Positions 32,275 through 44,637 of a DNA stretch of 64,000 bases are shown here, in pieces (the stretch's first letter is position 1; each line of letters starts with the position of its first letter). This DNA comes from Favolaschia claudopus. Taxonomy: Eukaryota > Basidiomycota > Agaricomycetes > Agaricales > Mycenaceae. Made by a program: the position numbers and the translations under genes. Below the pieces are notes generated by a model. The model saw nothing but the letters and a program-made list of their open reading frames with translations. It ran no database searches and was not told the DNA's origin. The stretch is from positions 496,001 to 560,000 of the forward strand of contig JAWWNJ010000079.1 in NCBI GenBank assembly GCA_037176885.1. Direction: 5' to 3'.

Positions 32275-35200
32275 ATGCCCGCTCTGGAGCCCAAATCCTC
32301 CGCAGGCGACTTGTCCACAAACCCGGGCAGCGTGTCTGAAAAGGCTCAAAAACTGAAGCCGTCTCGCTCGAGTTTTCTCCCTTTGTGGATTGCACGACCA
32401 CTGAAGTCGCCGAAAGCTTGGAAGGTGCTTCTGAGATGCTGGGTCGCGGTTTTCGCGTCTTTTGTGATACTTCTCCCCAATGCATCCTTACGCACAGTGG
32501 GCACGACGTGAGTGGCATTGAATCTCATACCGCACGCACACCCTCATAGTTTTTCGTTCGTTCCCGCAAGCTCTTTCTTTGCTATTTTAGCCAGTCTTTT
32601 TCTTCCGCCATATCTTCCTGTACAACTCACTATCTTTGTGCGTTTTTAAATCGCCATCATCTCGCTGGCAGCTGACATTTTCCAGCTATTATCGACACTA
32701 ATGGTTGGACTCGTTTTCGGCTGGGGTATCGGGATCGCAGCGATGCGGGCGGCGAATGCAGTTCGCGATCAGGCTCATATCCAGGCTGTTGGTGCCCAGA
32801 TTCAGGCTAGGTGTGTCACTGCTAACTTTTTCGATTCACCCACCGATTCTGAATGTCTCATTACTTAGTATTCAATCCAATCCCGTATTTCAGGCGAACC
32901 CGACGCTAGCTAAAACCGTCGCGGTATTTGCCGGAGATTTTCTTGATATTCGGTTAGTTTGTGTTCATTCCCCTTCAATCCAGCGCATCTCATCCATACA
33001 TACCAGGGCCAGTGCCATGCACGGAGCTTTCATGATCATCGGGAACCTTATCTTTGGTCTCATCCGAGCATACGCGCCGAAATTGTTATTTATGAGTATC
33101 TTTGGGACAATTGCCGGTGCGTTGAGTTCATTTTCCATCGCCCATCCCAATCCCACTTACATTTCAATACAGTTGATATTTTTTGTGTACGTTGATTCCT
33201 TCCTTCTTGCGTCTCCAGTTGCTGAGCAAATATCTCAGACCATTGGCCCTCTCTTCCCAACAGCACGCTACAACCTCCTCAACTCCACCGCCATCTCGAT
33301 TTCTTGTTACATGGCCATCGCGATTCTCACCACGATCTTCATATTTCCCGAAACGATGTCCCATGCGACGATGGACACCCTTGCCGAACAGCTCTCTCGA
33401 TTGCAAACACTTGTGGAGATGCAAGACGACGTTCTCACCTCCCCGGCGGAAGAACTCAAGCCCGAGTCGCCGATTTTAGCAAAGTTTACGGCTTTGAGAG
33501 TTGCAGTTATCACTACGCAGCGACAGAGTGCGTTTTGCTTGCCTTGCGTTCGACGCGAGCTAACCGTTTTAATATCAATGATCATAGTCCTAGCCACCTC
33601 GGGCATGCTTTCCCTCGAATTCTCCTGGGGTCGATGGAACGGCGACGACCTGCGCGACCTCGAAGCGCCAATGATAGCACTCATCACCCGCGTCGGCACC
33701 CTCCTCAACTTCGACCGCATCGCCAGCACGACGCGCCTCGCCCCTCCCTCCCCACCTACCTCTTCGTCGTCATCGACATCCCTCCACCCCAGTACACGAT
33801 GGTGGCACGAAACCCACCTCCTGCGCACCATCCACACGCGCCATGCGCGGCTCGAGGCGGAGCACGGGGTCCGTCCGGACGATATCATCCCTCTGTTGGA
33901 CGGGGTGACGAAGGAGGTGAGGGAGGCGTCCGTTAAGGCGCTAGCTTGTGTGCGGGGGTATATCGTGCATGTAAATCGCACGAGATGGAAGCGGGGGAGT
34001 AATGGCGCTGTGGCGGAGGAGGGAGAGAAGGTGAGAGCGGAGATGGACGAGGCGGAGATGAGGCTTGCAAAGGCGTTGGCGGAGTTTGAGGAGGTGAGGA
34101 GGGGGCAGTTGCTGGAGCCGTTTATCCCGCTTTTGGCTGCGTTCGCTGCAGCCAAGGATGAGGGAGGAAAGAAAGGTGGTGATATAGGAAGCCTGCCGCT
34201 TCGCTCGTTATTCGTCGCATATGTCTTCGCCGGCAACATCGTCGCCATAGCGGAAGCCGTGCAAGGCCTCATCGCCTCGGTGCAGACCATTGACGATAAG
34301 AGGCCGAAGCGCGCGAGGCTGTGGGCGCCGACGGGGTTAAGGTCTGCGTGGAAGACGGTTGTGGCGCGGGGGGATAAGGCGGATGGGGTGTTTGGAGACG
34401 ATGTCAACGCGAGTGTCGGGACGGAATTGAAGATGGGCGGGGTGATGGAGGAGAAGGCGTATCGTGAGTCAAACTCTGATTTCTCTCTTTCGGCTTGGAA
34501 TGTTGAGTTGAGGTTATTTGTGCAGGTAGAGATCCCGATAGCAGACCACCGACGAATTTGTTTCAGAAAGTGATGAATTTCATCCATCGGGGATATCTGT
34601 GGACCAAAACGGCTGAGGCTATCGTGCGTTTTCTCTTCTGTTCTCTCCCGCGTTTGTCATCGATTCATTTTCCCGCGTAGTTCACGTTCAAATACGTCTT
34701 CATCTCAGTTGCGCTGTGGATTCCTGCTGTGATACGAAGCAGTGCTCGTGCGTTCTTGATCTCTTTCTCAATCTATTCAATTTGGTTGCAACTTCAAACT
34801 CTGTAGATTTTTATTATGTTGAGAAAGGCATCTGGTACGTGCCGAGATTCATCCTCCCTTTCTGTGAATTAATTTGAGTACGATCCGACACAGGGCACTC
34901 ATCATGGCGCAGACCACACTCAACATCTACGCCGCAGACCAAATTTTCAAGTACGTTATTACTGCTCATCCATTCGTTCGGGCGTTCTCACGCTATCAAC
35001 GCTCGTCAGCTACGTCACTCGTCTAGGAGGAACCCTCCTCGGTCTCGCTCTAGGGTTAATTGCGTGGTATGCAGGTAGGTTTAAATGTCATCGTCTCAAT
35101 TTAATCTCATACCTCCACGATGCATCTAGGAAACGGCAACGGCAATGGTAATCCTTACGGCGCTGCAGCTGCTTTTGGTGTGGTCGTATTCCCGCTTGTT

Positions 35201-36519
35201 TTTCTTCGTGTTTTCTCGCCGGAGCCGTATCTACCGGGGAATGTTATGACTTGTGTACGTTCCGTCCTGCTTTCAAAATATATTTCAAGCTGAGATTAAT
35301 TGCTAGGCAACATTTGCTTTGGTGGTATGTTTCAATCCTGGTCAATGGGATACCTTCGCTGACGAATATTTTGTAGGCGGGATATTCGTGGATCGACGGC
35401 CACACCATTCAATTCGCAACGCCTGGTAAGTTCTCCTCTTCGTCTTCCTCTCAAACATTCACGGAGACATCGAATTATCCAGGCATCGGCTGGTCAGTCG
35501 CCTGGAAGCGATGGGCGCTCGTCGTAGTTGGCTCCGCCGCTTCTTTCATCGTAATGATGTTCCCTCCCACATCGGGCCGAAAAGCAGTCCGCATTCGCAA
35601 CGCTGCGTCAATCTCAGCCCTCTCCAATACATATGGCTTCCTCATCTCAGCGTGGATTAGCAGGCGGGACGACGACGACAGTAATGTCGTTGACGCAACG
35701 AATCGCGGTTTACAAAGTGCGTGGCCTGCGGCATTCCGCTCGCAGTTGCTTGCTCTCGGGGATGGTCTGCATACGATTCGGGAGTTGACGGAGCTGGCAA
35801 AGTGGGAGGGGAGTATTCGAGGGAAATGGCCCGCGAAGGAGTATATGAGATTGGTGGATGTGCAGGTTGAGATGATCTCTGTTTTGGCTCAGGTTTGTCG
35901 TTGCCTTCTCATGGTAGCTTTTATGAAGGATGACTGACGTTTCGCTTCATAGCTGGCAACGTCTTTGAGCCATCTCGAAAGCACTCGACAAGCACCATAT
36001 CTTCGGACATCGAACGTTCTGAATCCTAATTTCGTGAGTTTGATTTCCTTCATCTACGCAGACATCTCATGAATATCTTGAATGCAGATTGCCGACGTTA
36101 TGGCCGTATTTTCACTCATCTCCCATTCACTACGTACAGGAGAACCGATGCATCAAGTCACCCCTACGAATCTGCTCGATCGCTTGCTGTATCATGACAG
36201 CCATGGCCATGTGCGCCCTCTCAATTCCCCCACCAATCAGCCGGGTAGCACCGCGCAAGATATGATCGAGGCGATGAAATCGTCGAGCTATATGTATTAT
36301 GCGTCGAGTATTGTCGGAGTGTATCAGTTGCTGCGGGTGAGTCGATCCGTGCTATTTTCCTCTGGTTGGATCCAGATTCTCAGAATGCTCATTATATTAC
36401 TCGTAAACCAGTACTTGGACGAACTTCACCTCATTACGAAGGACTTGTGTGGTGAGATTCCGTTGAATGGGTTTGCGGATTGGCGGTCGAGGTATGACCG
36501 GGGGCATGAAGCGGTTTAG
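32275..36519 (+). CDS. Aromatic-acid-exporter-like (ArAE_2/FUSC) membrane protein
   Basis: Start ATG at 32275 (MPALEPKSSAGDLSTNPGSV). A first hydrophobic block follows (VLLRCWVAVFASFVILLP, FFAILASLFLPPYLPVQLTI, LMVGLVFGWGIGIAAMRAAN), then AMHGAFMIIGNLIFGLIRAY, LLASPVAEQISQTIGPLFPT, and a long cytosolic region with coiled segments (TLAEQLSRLQTLVEMQ, LAKALAEFEEVRRGQ). After about 34450 come several small exons of a second hydrophobic block (the FUSC-like module) and a C-terminal cytosolic domain ending RYDRGHEAV. This order, N-terminal 6-TM, cytosolic, FUSC-like and C-terminal ArAE_2, is that of the fungal 'putative ER transporter 6TM' family of about 1000 residues. Its substrate is unknown; relatives are thought to export aromatic acids. 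At least 12 exons. Confidence 0.8.
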
Positions 36520-37885
36520 AGATTTTGTTTCTTGGGCTCAAGTTGTGCTCAACGCCGGCTATAGAATAAGTCAATTCCCGACTTTTTTTAGATAAATTAG
36601 ATGTACTTCTTGCCATTTAGATGAACTGTTAGGCTCGTTTAGAATAGACTAGAAATATTATCGTAATTGACCACGTATCTCTCCCGAACACGCCCGATAG
36701 TACCATTTCGCCAGCGATAAGCGATGATTCCGACGCAGAAATTTCCAGAGGACGTAAGTAATGTCGCGCCTAGTCACTGTCCCGTGACTGTTACTGTTCG
36801 TTCAGTGTTACTGTCACGCGTGACCCTCTTTCACCGAACCACCACCACCAATCCGTGCTCCCCGAGTAAGTACGACGGCAGACGCCTGCTTCATCCTCGA
36901 CAGTTGGTATACATGGGTCCAGGGCAAGACACTCTTCACCCCTCTTCTTTCAATTCAATACTTATGCTGCCAGCCCTGTTCGTGTTTCGCCTCTGAGGCA
37001 TATGCGCATGCTCAGACCAAGCTGGACAACGAATGGTAGATAGCACTTCTCTTGCTTACGGTAAATTGGAGCATCAAGTACTCTTCACTTCGTTCCTCGG
37101 TTTTTACCATACGATGACTCTAATGCACAGATGTCTTATGAACTAGCAGACAAGTCTCGTTGGTCATCTCCGTCCCTCTCGTGGCATTCGACCTCCAAGA
37201 TTGCTCCAAGGACAGACATACGCTGGCAGTGATACGCAAATCTTTAAGGTATTCGTCGGTTAAATGGATAAACTCGGGCGGCGTCACGCACTGGCACTGA
37301 CAAATTATTTTTTCTTTGAGTGGTTCTACTACTTGGTGAAACTTACAGAGATTGCGGAGAAGGAAAGCACCACTGATAGGGAAATATTTGGGTACGTCTC
37401 CTCCGTTCTCCCAGGGGCCAGGGGTCATTAAATCATTAAAGTGAATTTGGAAAGATTGCAACTTGAGAGGACCAAGGACCTGACTAAACAAAGACGAGTT
37501 GAAGACGAGTAGTCGTAGAACTGGTACGTCTGAATCAGCTGGAAAAGCCCTTACACAATCCATGTTACTGACATGGTGATGATCGCACGTCGTAGATGGC
37601 ACGCTTCCAGGATGCATGTTCCCTGGCGAGTCGAACGCGCGAAAAAGCAGCCTCGGTAGGCAGCCGAGCACCAGCAATACGGCGACCTCGAGTGCTTCTG
37701 CTTATTGGCGAAAACACGCGGAGACTCGGGCTTCGTAGGTTGTCAAGCACCTGCAATGCGGCGACTTCTATTGTTTTCAAAGTCCCATTATAACCCCACG
37801 CGCAGGATAGAAAAAGGTATAAATTCAGAACCTACCCGTATCACGAATCCCAACTCTCTCCCTTTCTCCTCCTTTACAGTCCACC
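36520..37885. other. Intergenic region, possible gene remnant
   Basis: A minus-strand frame of 185 codons at 37120-37677 has a leucine-rich part (VPVLRLLVFNSSLF, LGPLKLQSFQIHF) that recalls the LRR portion of the local F-box proteins. No F-box and no neighbouring exons are seen, so I treat it as a possible remnant. At 36771-36800 lies a third copy of the TAGTCAC-GTCCCG word. The last 200 bp hold the O-methyltransferase upstream region. Confidence 0.35.
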
Positions 37886-39820
37886 ATGTCGTCCTCAGGA
37901 ATCGCCTCCCTCCGCCAACTAGCGAGCGTAATCAATTCGGCAATCGATACGATCGAAAACGCGTACTCGGACGCCAGCCTCGATTTCCCCTCACTCGAAG
38001 CACCGCACTTCAACTCCACCGACCCGGAAGAGGCCCTCCTACAGGATTCCACAGTGTCCAGCGCGGTACTGAACATAATCGCAGCGGCATCGCAGCTATC
38101 TGCCACCGTGACTAGCCCAGTGGCGTCGGCATTGAATGCTGCGCAGATGGTTCGTCTCTTGATCTGATCAGTCACAGAAGCATCTTCTCTGAGTTCGAGT
38201 TCGCAGTTCAATGTTTCGTCATGTCTGCGCGCGGCATCGGAGTTGAACGTCGTTGAATTATTGCGGGCAGCTGGGCCCGAGGTTCGTCTGAGTCCATTTT
38301 GTGTAGAAATTCTTCATTGATGGCAGACTCTTATTCGTATAGGGTTTACATGCCAAGGACATTGCCGCACCCAGTAAGAATGATCCTGCATTCATTGGTA
38401 AATCCGATATGCAGCCCGAAATAAAATTGATCCTTGCTCACAATATTTTCGGCTCAAGCTCGAATGCTACGCCTTCTCGCAACCCACAACATCTTCCGGG
38501 AGGTGAAACCCAACGTCTTCGCAAACAATCGCATTTCCGCCGTCTTGGATAAGGGGAAACCCGCCAACGTGCTGTATGAAAAGTACGTTGATTGAATCTG
38601 AGGGCGAATTGATTTTAATATTTTGCACAGACGCTCCGAGAGATTGGTAGGGACCAATGGCGCCACCGCATTCCTTGAATTAGTGTAAGGTCGACTTTTG
38701 CTCGTGGGATTTCGCTCGTGTCATCGGTTGATGCTCATTGTATGTTCATTTTAGCACGGACGAAATATTCAAAAGCATGGCCTATTTGACCGAAACGCTC
38801 TTAGATCGTAAAGAGGGAGAAATACCCTTCAATCGTGCCTTTGGCACGGACCAGGTGATGTTTGACTGGTTGCATCGACCGGAGAATGCCTGGAGGCTGC
38901 AGAGATTCGGGCTTGGCATGGCGGGAACTGCGATGACAGAGACCAACGATGCGCTTTTTACTGGTAAATCCTTCTCCACTGCATTATATGCCATACTCTC
39001 GAGGCTGACCTCTATTCGATCAGGATTCGAATGGAGCAGCTTGCCTGCTGGGAGTGTCCTGGTGGATGTTGGTGGCGGAATTGGTAATACCGCGATGACG
39101 ATCGCACAGAAGAATCCCAGTTTGCGCGTGGTTGTTCAGGATCTCGAGCATCAGGTTGCTTTAGGTAAACTTGTGAGTTATCCTACTTGATGTTATGATC
39201 CGCTGTCTTCACAAAACGCGCCATCTAGCACTGGGAGCAGAGCTTCCCTGCGCACGTCAAGAATCAAATGGTCGAATTTCAAGGTACCTCGTCACGAACA
39301 ATTCGTTCCGCCACTCACCAATGCCTCCAGGCCTCAATTTCTTCGACCCGCAGCCCGTCAAAAACGCCAGCATATTCATGGTACGATACGTCCTGCATGA
39401 TTGGAACGACGCACGCGCCGCACAGCTCCTTCGTCGTCTTCGCGAAGCGGCACAGCCAACAACGCGGCTTGTGGTGATTGAGAAGATTGTTGCTCTTGCT
39501 TCATCAGTTTCCAGCGGGGAGGAAGAGGCGATTCCAGGCGCTGCCCGACCTTCGGCTCCTGCTCCGTTGTTACCGAACTGGGGTGTGGCTAGCACGGAGG
39601 CTTACTTCTACGATATGGCGGTCAGATATTTTCTTAAATTCTTTCTAAATACCAGCGGAACGATACCTGATGTGATTTTTAGGTTTATTCCGTGATGGGG
39701 AGTGGGGCGCGTACGTTAGGAAACTTCATTGATCTCTTTGCTGAAGGTGGATGGAAGCTGGTGAAGGTGTATCATTGCAGCGGGTCTCAGCTGAGCCATA
39801 TCGTCGGTGTTCCAATTTAG
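37886..39820 (+). CDS. S-adenosylmethionine-dependent O-methyltransferase
   Basis: Start ATG at 37886 (MSSSGIASLRQLASVINSAI). After an N-terminal helical region the winged-helix dimerisation domain reads CLRAASELNVVELLRAAGPE, then GLHAKDIA and RMLRLLATHNIFREV. The SAM-binding glycine loop is VLVDVGGGIGNTAMTIA (39060-39110). The catalytic region is NFFDPQPVKNASIFMVRYVL followed by HDWND, with the H of HDW as the family's general base. Introns at about 39173-39228 and 39285-39331 must be removed to join VALGKL, HWEQSFPAHVKNQMVEFQ and GLNFFDPQ. After that the frame is clean. The protein ends CSGSQLSHIVGVPI with the stop at 39818-39820. It fits the fungal OMT family 2 (plant-type O-methyltransferase fold) and would methylate a phenolic or polyketide hydroxyl. 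The substrate is unknown. The P450 at 41973 is close by. Confidence 0.87.
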
Positions 39821-40550
39821 CAAACTAAATGAGTTCGTTCGAGGGTAGTACTTACCTGCTAAGCTGTTCAACCAGCCCAGAACTAGTATACTGTAAACAG
39901 ACGCTACAACATTATGGTCCTCGTACCTGCGGTATGTTGTAGCCCAAAATTGCGGATCTAGAGCAATTCAACTTTCTTTCTGTATATATTGTACGATTGA
40001 TAGGCAAGTTCTGCGCAGCAATGACCCTACTGTCCTTTCTCGATTACTTAAATTCTCTGATTGTGCCCAGCTCAGTGCCCACCAATCGCACACAAGTTCA
40101 ACACAACTTGTGACACAGCGATAGTGGCCAAATTTGAGCAAATTTCAAAAGCCCGAGGGTAAAAAAAATATAGATCAAGTTGAGAGCCTGCAGTTCTTCT
40201 AACCTTTCTTTTATCTTCGGCCACAGTCGTTCTGAAGCAGTCTTCAAATCGCGCTCTGTCTTTGATTCCATCGTCACCGTTCCGGAACTGAAGTTGTATG
40301 TACTCGGCAGTTGGTGCGTCGATACCGATTGTTCAATGATTTACTTATTATTCAAGTTCGTCCAAATATGCATCGGATGAAATTTGATTTTGTTTAACTG
40401 TCGGAGAACGAATGCGATTTACTGTAATGTTCCTAGAGGTTGCAGCTGTTTCCGCAGCATTGGAAACACTGCGATGCGGGAAACGATGAGTTCACGGTTA
40501 TATTGAAAACGAACTCAGAATGCGATTCACCTCGACTGCCTGTAACGCTC
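39821..40550. other. Intergenic region between OMT and F-box gene
   Basis: About 730 bp between convergent genes. A short open frame at 40180-40380 has no recognisable motif. I see no repeat with clear ends. Confidence 0.4.
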
Positions 40551-41834
40551 CTACTCGCCAAGCTTGCGAACATATTCCCTAGCAAGTCGAATGTCAATTC
40601 GCATCCCCCGCGCCCTCAACTCTTGCACCAACGGCCGCCCCTCATTATTCTCATTCTCCGCGCAGAAACTCTCCATATATGCCACCGTCTCGTCTTCAAG
40701 CTGCCCCGCATATAGTTCGAATTCCCTCAACCCCGATGCTGCACGCGCTACCAACACGTTCATCAGGGCAGGAAACCACCCTCGCAGACGCGTTGTCGTC
40801 ATCCCATAGCGCTGGACTGTTAGACTCGTAAGGCTGGGGAGTAAGGGCAAGTTGGAGCGGTCCGCGAGAATCTCGTAGAACACATTCTCGGCGGGACCGC
40901 CCACGCAGAGGTGCAAAGACGGCAAACCGCCGAGAAGGCGGAGGACGCGCTCAAACGAGGGGCGGTATTCTGTCATATTACCATCTTGCGGCCAGGGGTA
41001 AAAACGCACTTCTCTGAGGGGAGGGGCGGAGCGGATGAGAAATTCGGCGAATTCGTCCAGCTGACTTTTAGACCACAAAGTGAGTTCGAGGTGGGTGAGG
41101 GAGGGAAGGGTGAGGTCTTTCAATATGCATGGCACTTGCGGCTCGCTGTACTCGGCGTTGACGATGTCAACCATCGTGAGAGAGGTGTGGAGCGTCGGAG
41201 AAGAGACTGTCCGGCGCGATAAATATCGTTCGCCAAAGACTATTTGGCGCAGTTGCGGCGTCCAGCGAAGGATCTGCGAGATTACGGCGATGTCCAATGA
41301 GCCTTCGTCGTATGAAGAATATTCTTGTAGCTGAAGCCTGTGCAGAGAAGGGAAAGTGGCGTTCCCCAGCGGGAATATGAAGAGGTATTGAATGCAGGGC
41401 AATACGAGCTCGCGGAGGTTTGTCGCATGGGAAACAACGATGCGGGTGATTTCTTCGTGTAGAGACTGGGACCCACGGAATGAAAGGTAGAGGGGACGTG
41501 TTTTCGCCCGGGCCAGCCATGCGTCGAGAAATGCTACGTATTCTGGAGTGAGTTTTGTGGGAATTCGAATCTCGACGTTCGACCAGATTTGGGGGACGGA
41601 GAGGGCAGTTTCGGACCAGTGGGCGCATACGCCGAGGAGTGTGAGCGGCTCAGAGAGGGTGGCGTGGCGCTCATGCGGGCGAGGGATGCAGTGGGTGAAA
41701 ATTTCGCATGAAATTTCGTGAGGAAGATGGGCCACGGGGTCGCGTAGTCCCTGGACCTTGAGCTGATGTTGATATTGTATGTCAGGCTCCACTTGGTTGA
41801 GCGGCGCTACTTCATCTGAGGGATTCGGTGGCAT
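40551..41834 (-). CDS. F-box-like/LRR protein
   Basis: Start ATG taken at 41834 (MPPNPSDEVAPLNQVEPDI). The open frame continues upstream, but this start matches the length of its relatives. The F-box-like motif is DPVAHLPHEISCEIFTHCIP followed by LTLLGVCAHWSETALSVPQI. Leucine-rich helices follow (LRELVLPCIQYLFIF, LKDLTLPSLTHLELTL, LLPSLTSLTVQRYG), and the protein ends ELRARGMRIDIRLAREYVRK. It is closest to the F-box protein at 28744-30060. It is divergent from the P450 at 41973, with only 138 bp between the two start codons, so they share a promoter region. Single exon, no defect. Predicted SCF ubiquitin-ligase adaptor. Confidence 0.82.
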   Translation of the reverse strand: MPPNPSDEVAPLNQVEPDIQYQHQLKVQGLRDPVAHLPHEISCEIFTHCIPRPHERHATLSEPLTLLGVCAHWSETALSVPQIWSNVEIRIPTKLTPEYVAFLDAWLARAKTRPLYLSFRGSQSLHEEITRIVVSHATNLRELVLPCIQYLFIFPLGNATFPSLHRLQLQEYSSYDEGSLDIAVISQILRWTPQLRQIVFGERYLSRRTVSSPTLHTSLTMVDIVNAEYSEPQVPCILKDLTLPSLTHLELTLWSKSQLDEFAEFLIRSAPPLREVRFYPWPQDGNMTEYRPSFERVLRLLGGLPSLHLCVGGPAENVFYEILADRSNLPLLPSLTSLTVQRYGMTTTRLRGWFPALMNVLVARAASGLREFELYAGQLEDETVAYMESFCAENENNEGRPLVQELRARGMRIDIRLAREYVRKLGE

Positions 41835-41972
41835 GATGGGGAGACAAGAGGTGCGCGGAACAAAGTTTCCAACCTCTCGGCTCGATATTGATGGCGAAAT
41901 ACCGGACCGGTATCCAACGTGGTCCAGTGAAACCCGGAGTTTCTTGCCCTCACTGCCCACGATTGAGCCACG
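41835..41972. promoter_or_regulatory. Short divergent promoter region (F-box gene / P450 D)
   Basis: Only 138 bp separate the start codons of two divergent genes. Their 5' leaders and core promoters must fit in or overlap this interval. No TATA box is obvious. The F-box frame stays open through most of it, which is a chance effect or a sign that its true start is upstream. Confidence 0.4.
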
Positions 41973-44456
41973 ATGTTCCTCAAGCTCTTTGGCTCAATTG
42001 CGGGCACCCTAGCAGCCTATGCGTTATACAAGATTGCGGGTATCGCCTATCAAGAGCTCAGCTTTCCGCTGCGACATCTCACCGGACCGAAGGCGAATCA
42101 CAAGCAGCTTATGCGAGATATGGCGGTCAGTGCCTAGTAGAGTTGGAAATGTATCGTCTTTGCAACCTACGCTATGCAGAATGGGGCCATATTGGAAGAA
42201 CAATGGATCCTCCAATATGGGAAAACCTTCAAATATCCGTTCTTCTTCGGGGTAAATTCTCCCGTCGTTTATTTATTTCACGAGCTGAGGGAGTCTGTAT
42301 TCGCTTCTGGGATACATAGCTGTCCCGAATTTACACATTAGACACGAAAGCCCTGAATCATATCATGACCAATCACTTCATCTGGCAACGTCCTCCATAT
42401 TCTATATACTTTCTTTCTTTGATCGTTGGTCCCGGTGAGTGCATCTAACCTAAGTTGTGTCTCTTACGATCAGTATTGTTTTGCAGGTGTGCTTGTGACG
42501 GAGGGAGACAGGCATCGCCGGCAAAGAAAGATTATGGTGACTTTCTCCAGCTCAGACTCGCTATTCGCCTGCTTGATGTTATAACTGTCCTCAGAACCCC
42601 GCGTTTGGGCCAACTCAAATCAAAGAGCTCACATCGATATTCCTCCAAAAATCTGCGGAAGTACGTACCTCTTTCTCAGTCGTGAACTCTTCTCAGATGC
42701 GTGACATATGGCTTTCACAATCCACTACCGACTCGATGCGTGTCGACGTCCTCTCTTGGCTGAACAAGACCACGCTTGATATAATCGGGCTCGCAGGTCC
42801 ATCTTCCGCTGCCTTGCCTCTTAAGTAATACAAACTGAAATGAATTCAGGCTTCGACTGCACCTTCAACTCCCTCAACTCTTCCCAACCCACCGAGCTCG
42901 CAGCAGCATTCTCCGCCACCATGCGCGCCACCTCTGCGTTATCCCTATTCGACATCGTTCGCGCTTGGTTTCCTGTCTTTCGATTCATCGTGCGTCTTTC
43001 TCCTAATTCATTCATCAGCGCCAATAGAACAATTTAAGATCACCTTCAGCCCACGAAATTCACGACGATGACGGGTATCTCACAAGCCACTATGCAGCGT
43101 ATCGGCCGCGAGATTATCGGGGGTACCAAAGCAGAAATGGCTGAGAACGGGGGGTTTGGAACGGGTGGAGGTGGCCGCGATCTGCTGTCCTTGTTGATGA
43201 GGGCGAATACGGCGAAGGACGTTCCGGAGAGTCAGCGGCTGTCGGAGGAGGAAGTTCTTGCTCGTGAGTTTGCTTTTGTTTCCAAAAATTCGAAGGGTGT
43301 TTACTAAATAATGCTGAACTCGAACAGAGGTACCGACGTTCCTAGCTGCGGGACATGAGACGTGCGTACCATCCTATATCTTATATCTTGTTTTGGTTTA
43401 TCTCATATGATCTATAGAACGAGGTATCATTTCTTTCCCTCCCCTTATCGAACAACATAACTACCCCGTCAAAATAACTCGCAGCACCGGCACCACATGG
43501 GCTCTCTTCGCCCTCAGCCAAAACATTCCCGCGCAAACGCGTCTCCGTGCGGAACTCCTGGCCCTCGACACCGACACGCCGACGATGGACGAGTTGAACG
43601 CGTTGCCGTATTTGGATTGGGTGGTGCGCGAGTCGTTGAGGCTTAATCCGCCTGTTGTGAGTACGGGTGCGTCTTGGATCGTGGATGTTCAATGATCGCT
43701 CGTTGTATTGAATTTAATAATATAGGCAGAGTTGCGACACAAGACGATGTGATACCTCTCGATACGCCGTGGGTGGATAAGAATGGAGTTTCTCATACGA
43801 CGTTACCGTCCCTTTTTTTTCACCCTTCCTCAAATCACTGTGCTCAATGAACTACAATTTAGAGTGAGGAAAGGCCAGCAAGTGTAAGTACGTTTTCCTT
43901 CTATTTGTTCTCGCACAGGATTATCTATGCCTTAATACATTTGATTTGCTCGCAGCATCATACCGATTATGCCCATGAACCGCGACAAGAGCATTTGGGG
44001 TGCTGATGCCGCTGAATTCATGTACCTGCTTTCCTTCGTTGAAGCGTTTTGACGCCCTCAGTTGATGTATTGGTACAGCCCCGAGCGCTGGGACTCTTCG
44101 ATATCCGTCCCCATCTCGAACACAATCCCAGGCGTGTGGGGACAAATCCTCACCTTCCTCGGCGGCCCGCGAGCCTGCATAGGGTATAGGTTTGCTATCA
44201 TCGAGTACGTCGCGATCATCCCTCCAATTTCCATGCATGGCTTGAGCCATCAACTTGAACGCATGCTGATCGTCTGCTCAACAGAATGAAATGCCTCCTA
44301 TTCACCCTCATAAGGGCCTTCGAGTTCGAGCTGGCGGTACCTGTTGACGACATTGGGCGGAAGATTTCTGTGGTGCAGCATCCCATGCTGAAGAGTGAGC
44401 CGGAGATGGGAGCGCAGATGCCTTTGGTTGTGAAGCCGTATATAGTACGCGCTTAA
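41973..44456 (+). CDS. Cytochrome P450 D (different subfamily from A-C)
   Basis: Start ATG at 41973 ([20 protein letters not shown]), a hydrophobic anchor, then [13 protein letters not shown]. Spliced exons give [37 protein letters not shown], and the C-helix [20 protein letters not shown]. The I-helix is [12 protein letters not shown] (43340-43490), the K-helix is [12 protein letters not shown] (about 43617-43655), and the PERW meander is near 44081. The heme loop is [14 protein letters not shown] (44155-44197), with Cys as thiolate ligand. It ends VKPYIVRA at 44456. All catalytic motifs are intact across about 12 exons. It differs from the trio at 0.6-12 kb, which carry AGGETT and CLGWRFA. 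Together with the nearby O-methyltransferase it could act in a small tailoring pathway, though no core enzyme is present. Confidence 0.88.
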
Positions 44457-44637
44457 TATTTTGATTCCGACATTGAATTTACAGAAAATTTGCTGTCTTC
44501 CAAAGCAAGGAGCAGTGACTCTGAGCGAAGAAGAAGTTTCCTTCTGCTTCTGAATATTAGTTTCCCCGCAAAAGCGACGATCAAGCTTACATATGGTTAC
44601 GTCACTTACGTGTTAATCCACGTTGTCTTTTGCGCTC

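Noticed and set aside
33307..34587. 426-codon minus-strand open frame
   Set aside because: Antisense to the exporter-like gene, whose plus-strand frame has clear membrane segments and family motifs.
37120..37677. A real 185-codon minus-strand gene
   Set aside because: Weak LRR-like look but no F-box, no start context and no partner exons; kept only as a possible remnant in the intergenic note.
39180..39330. A frameshift breaking the O-methyltransferase
   Set aside because: Two ordinary introns (donors gtgagt and gtacct) explain the frame changes and restore the expected motif order.
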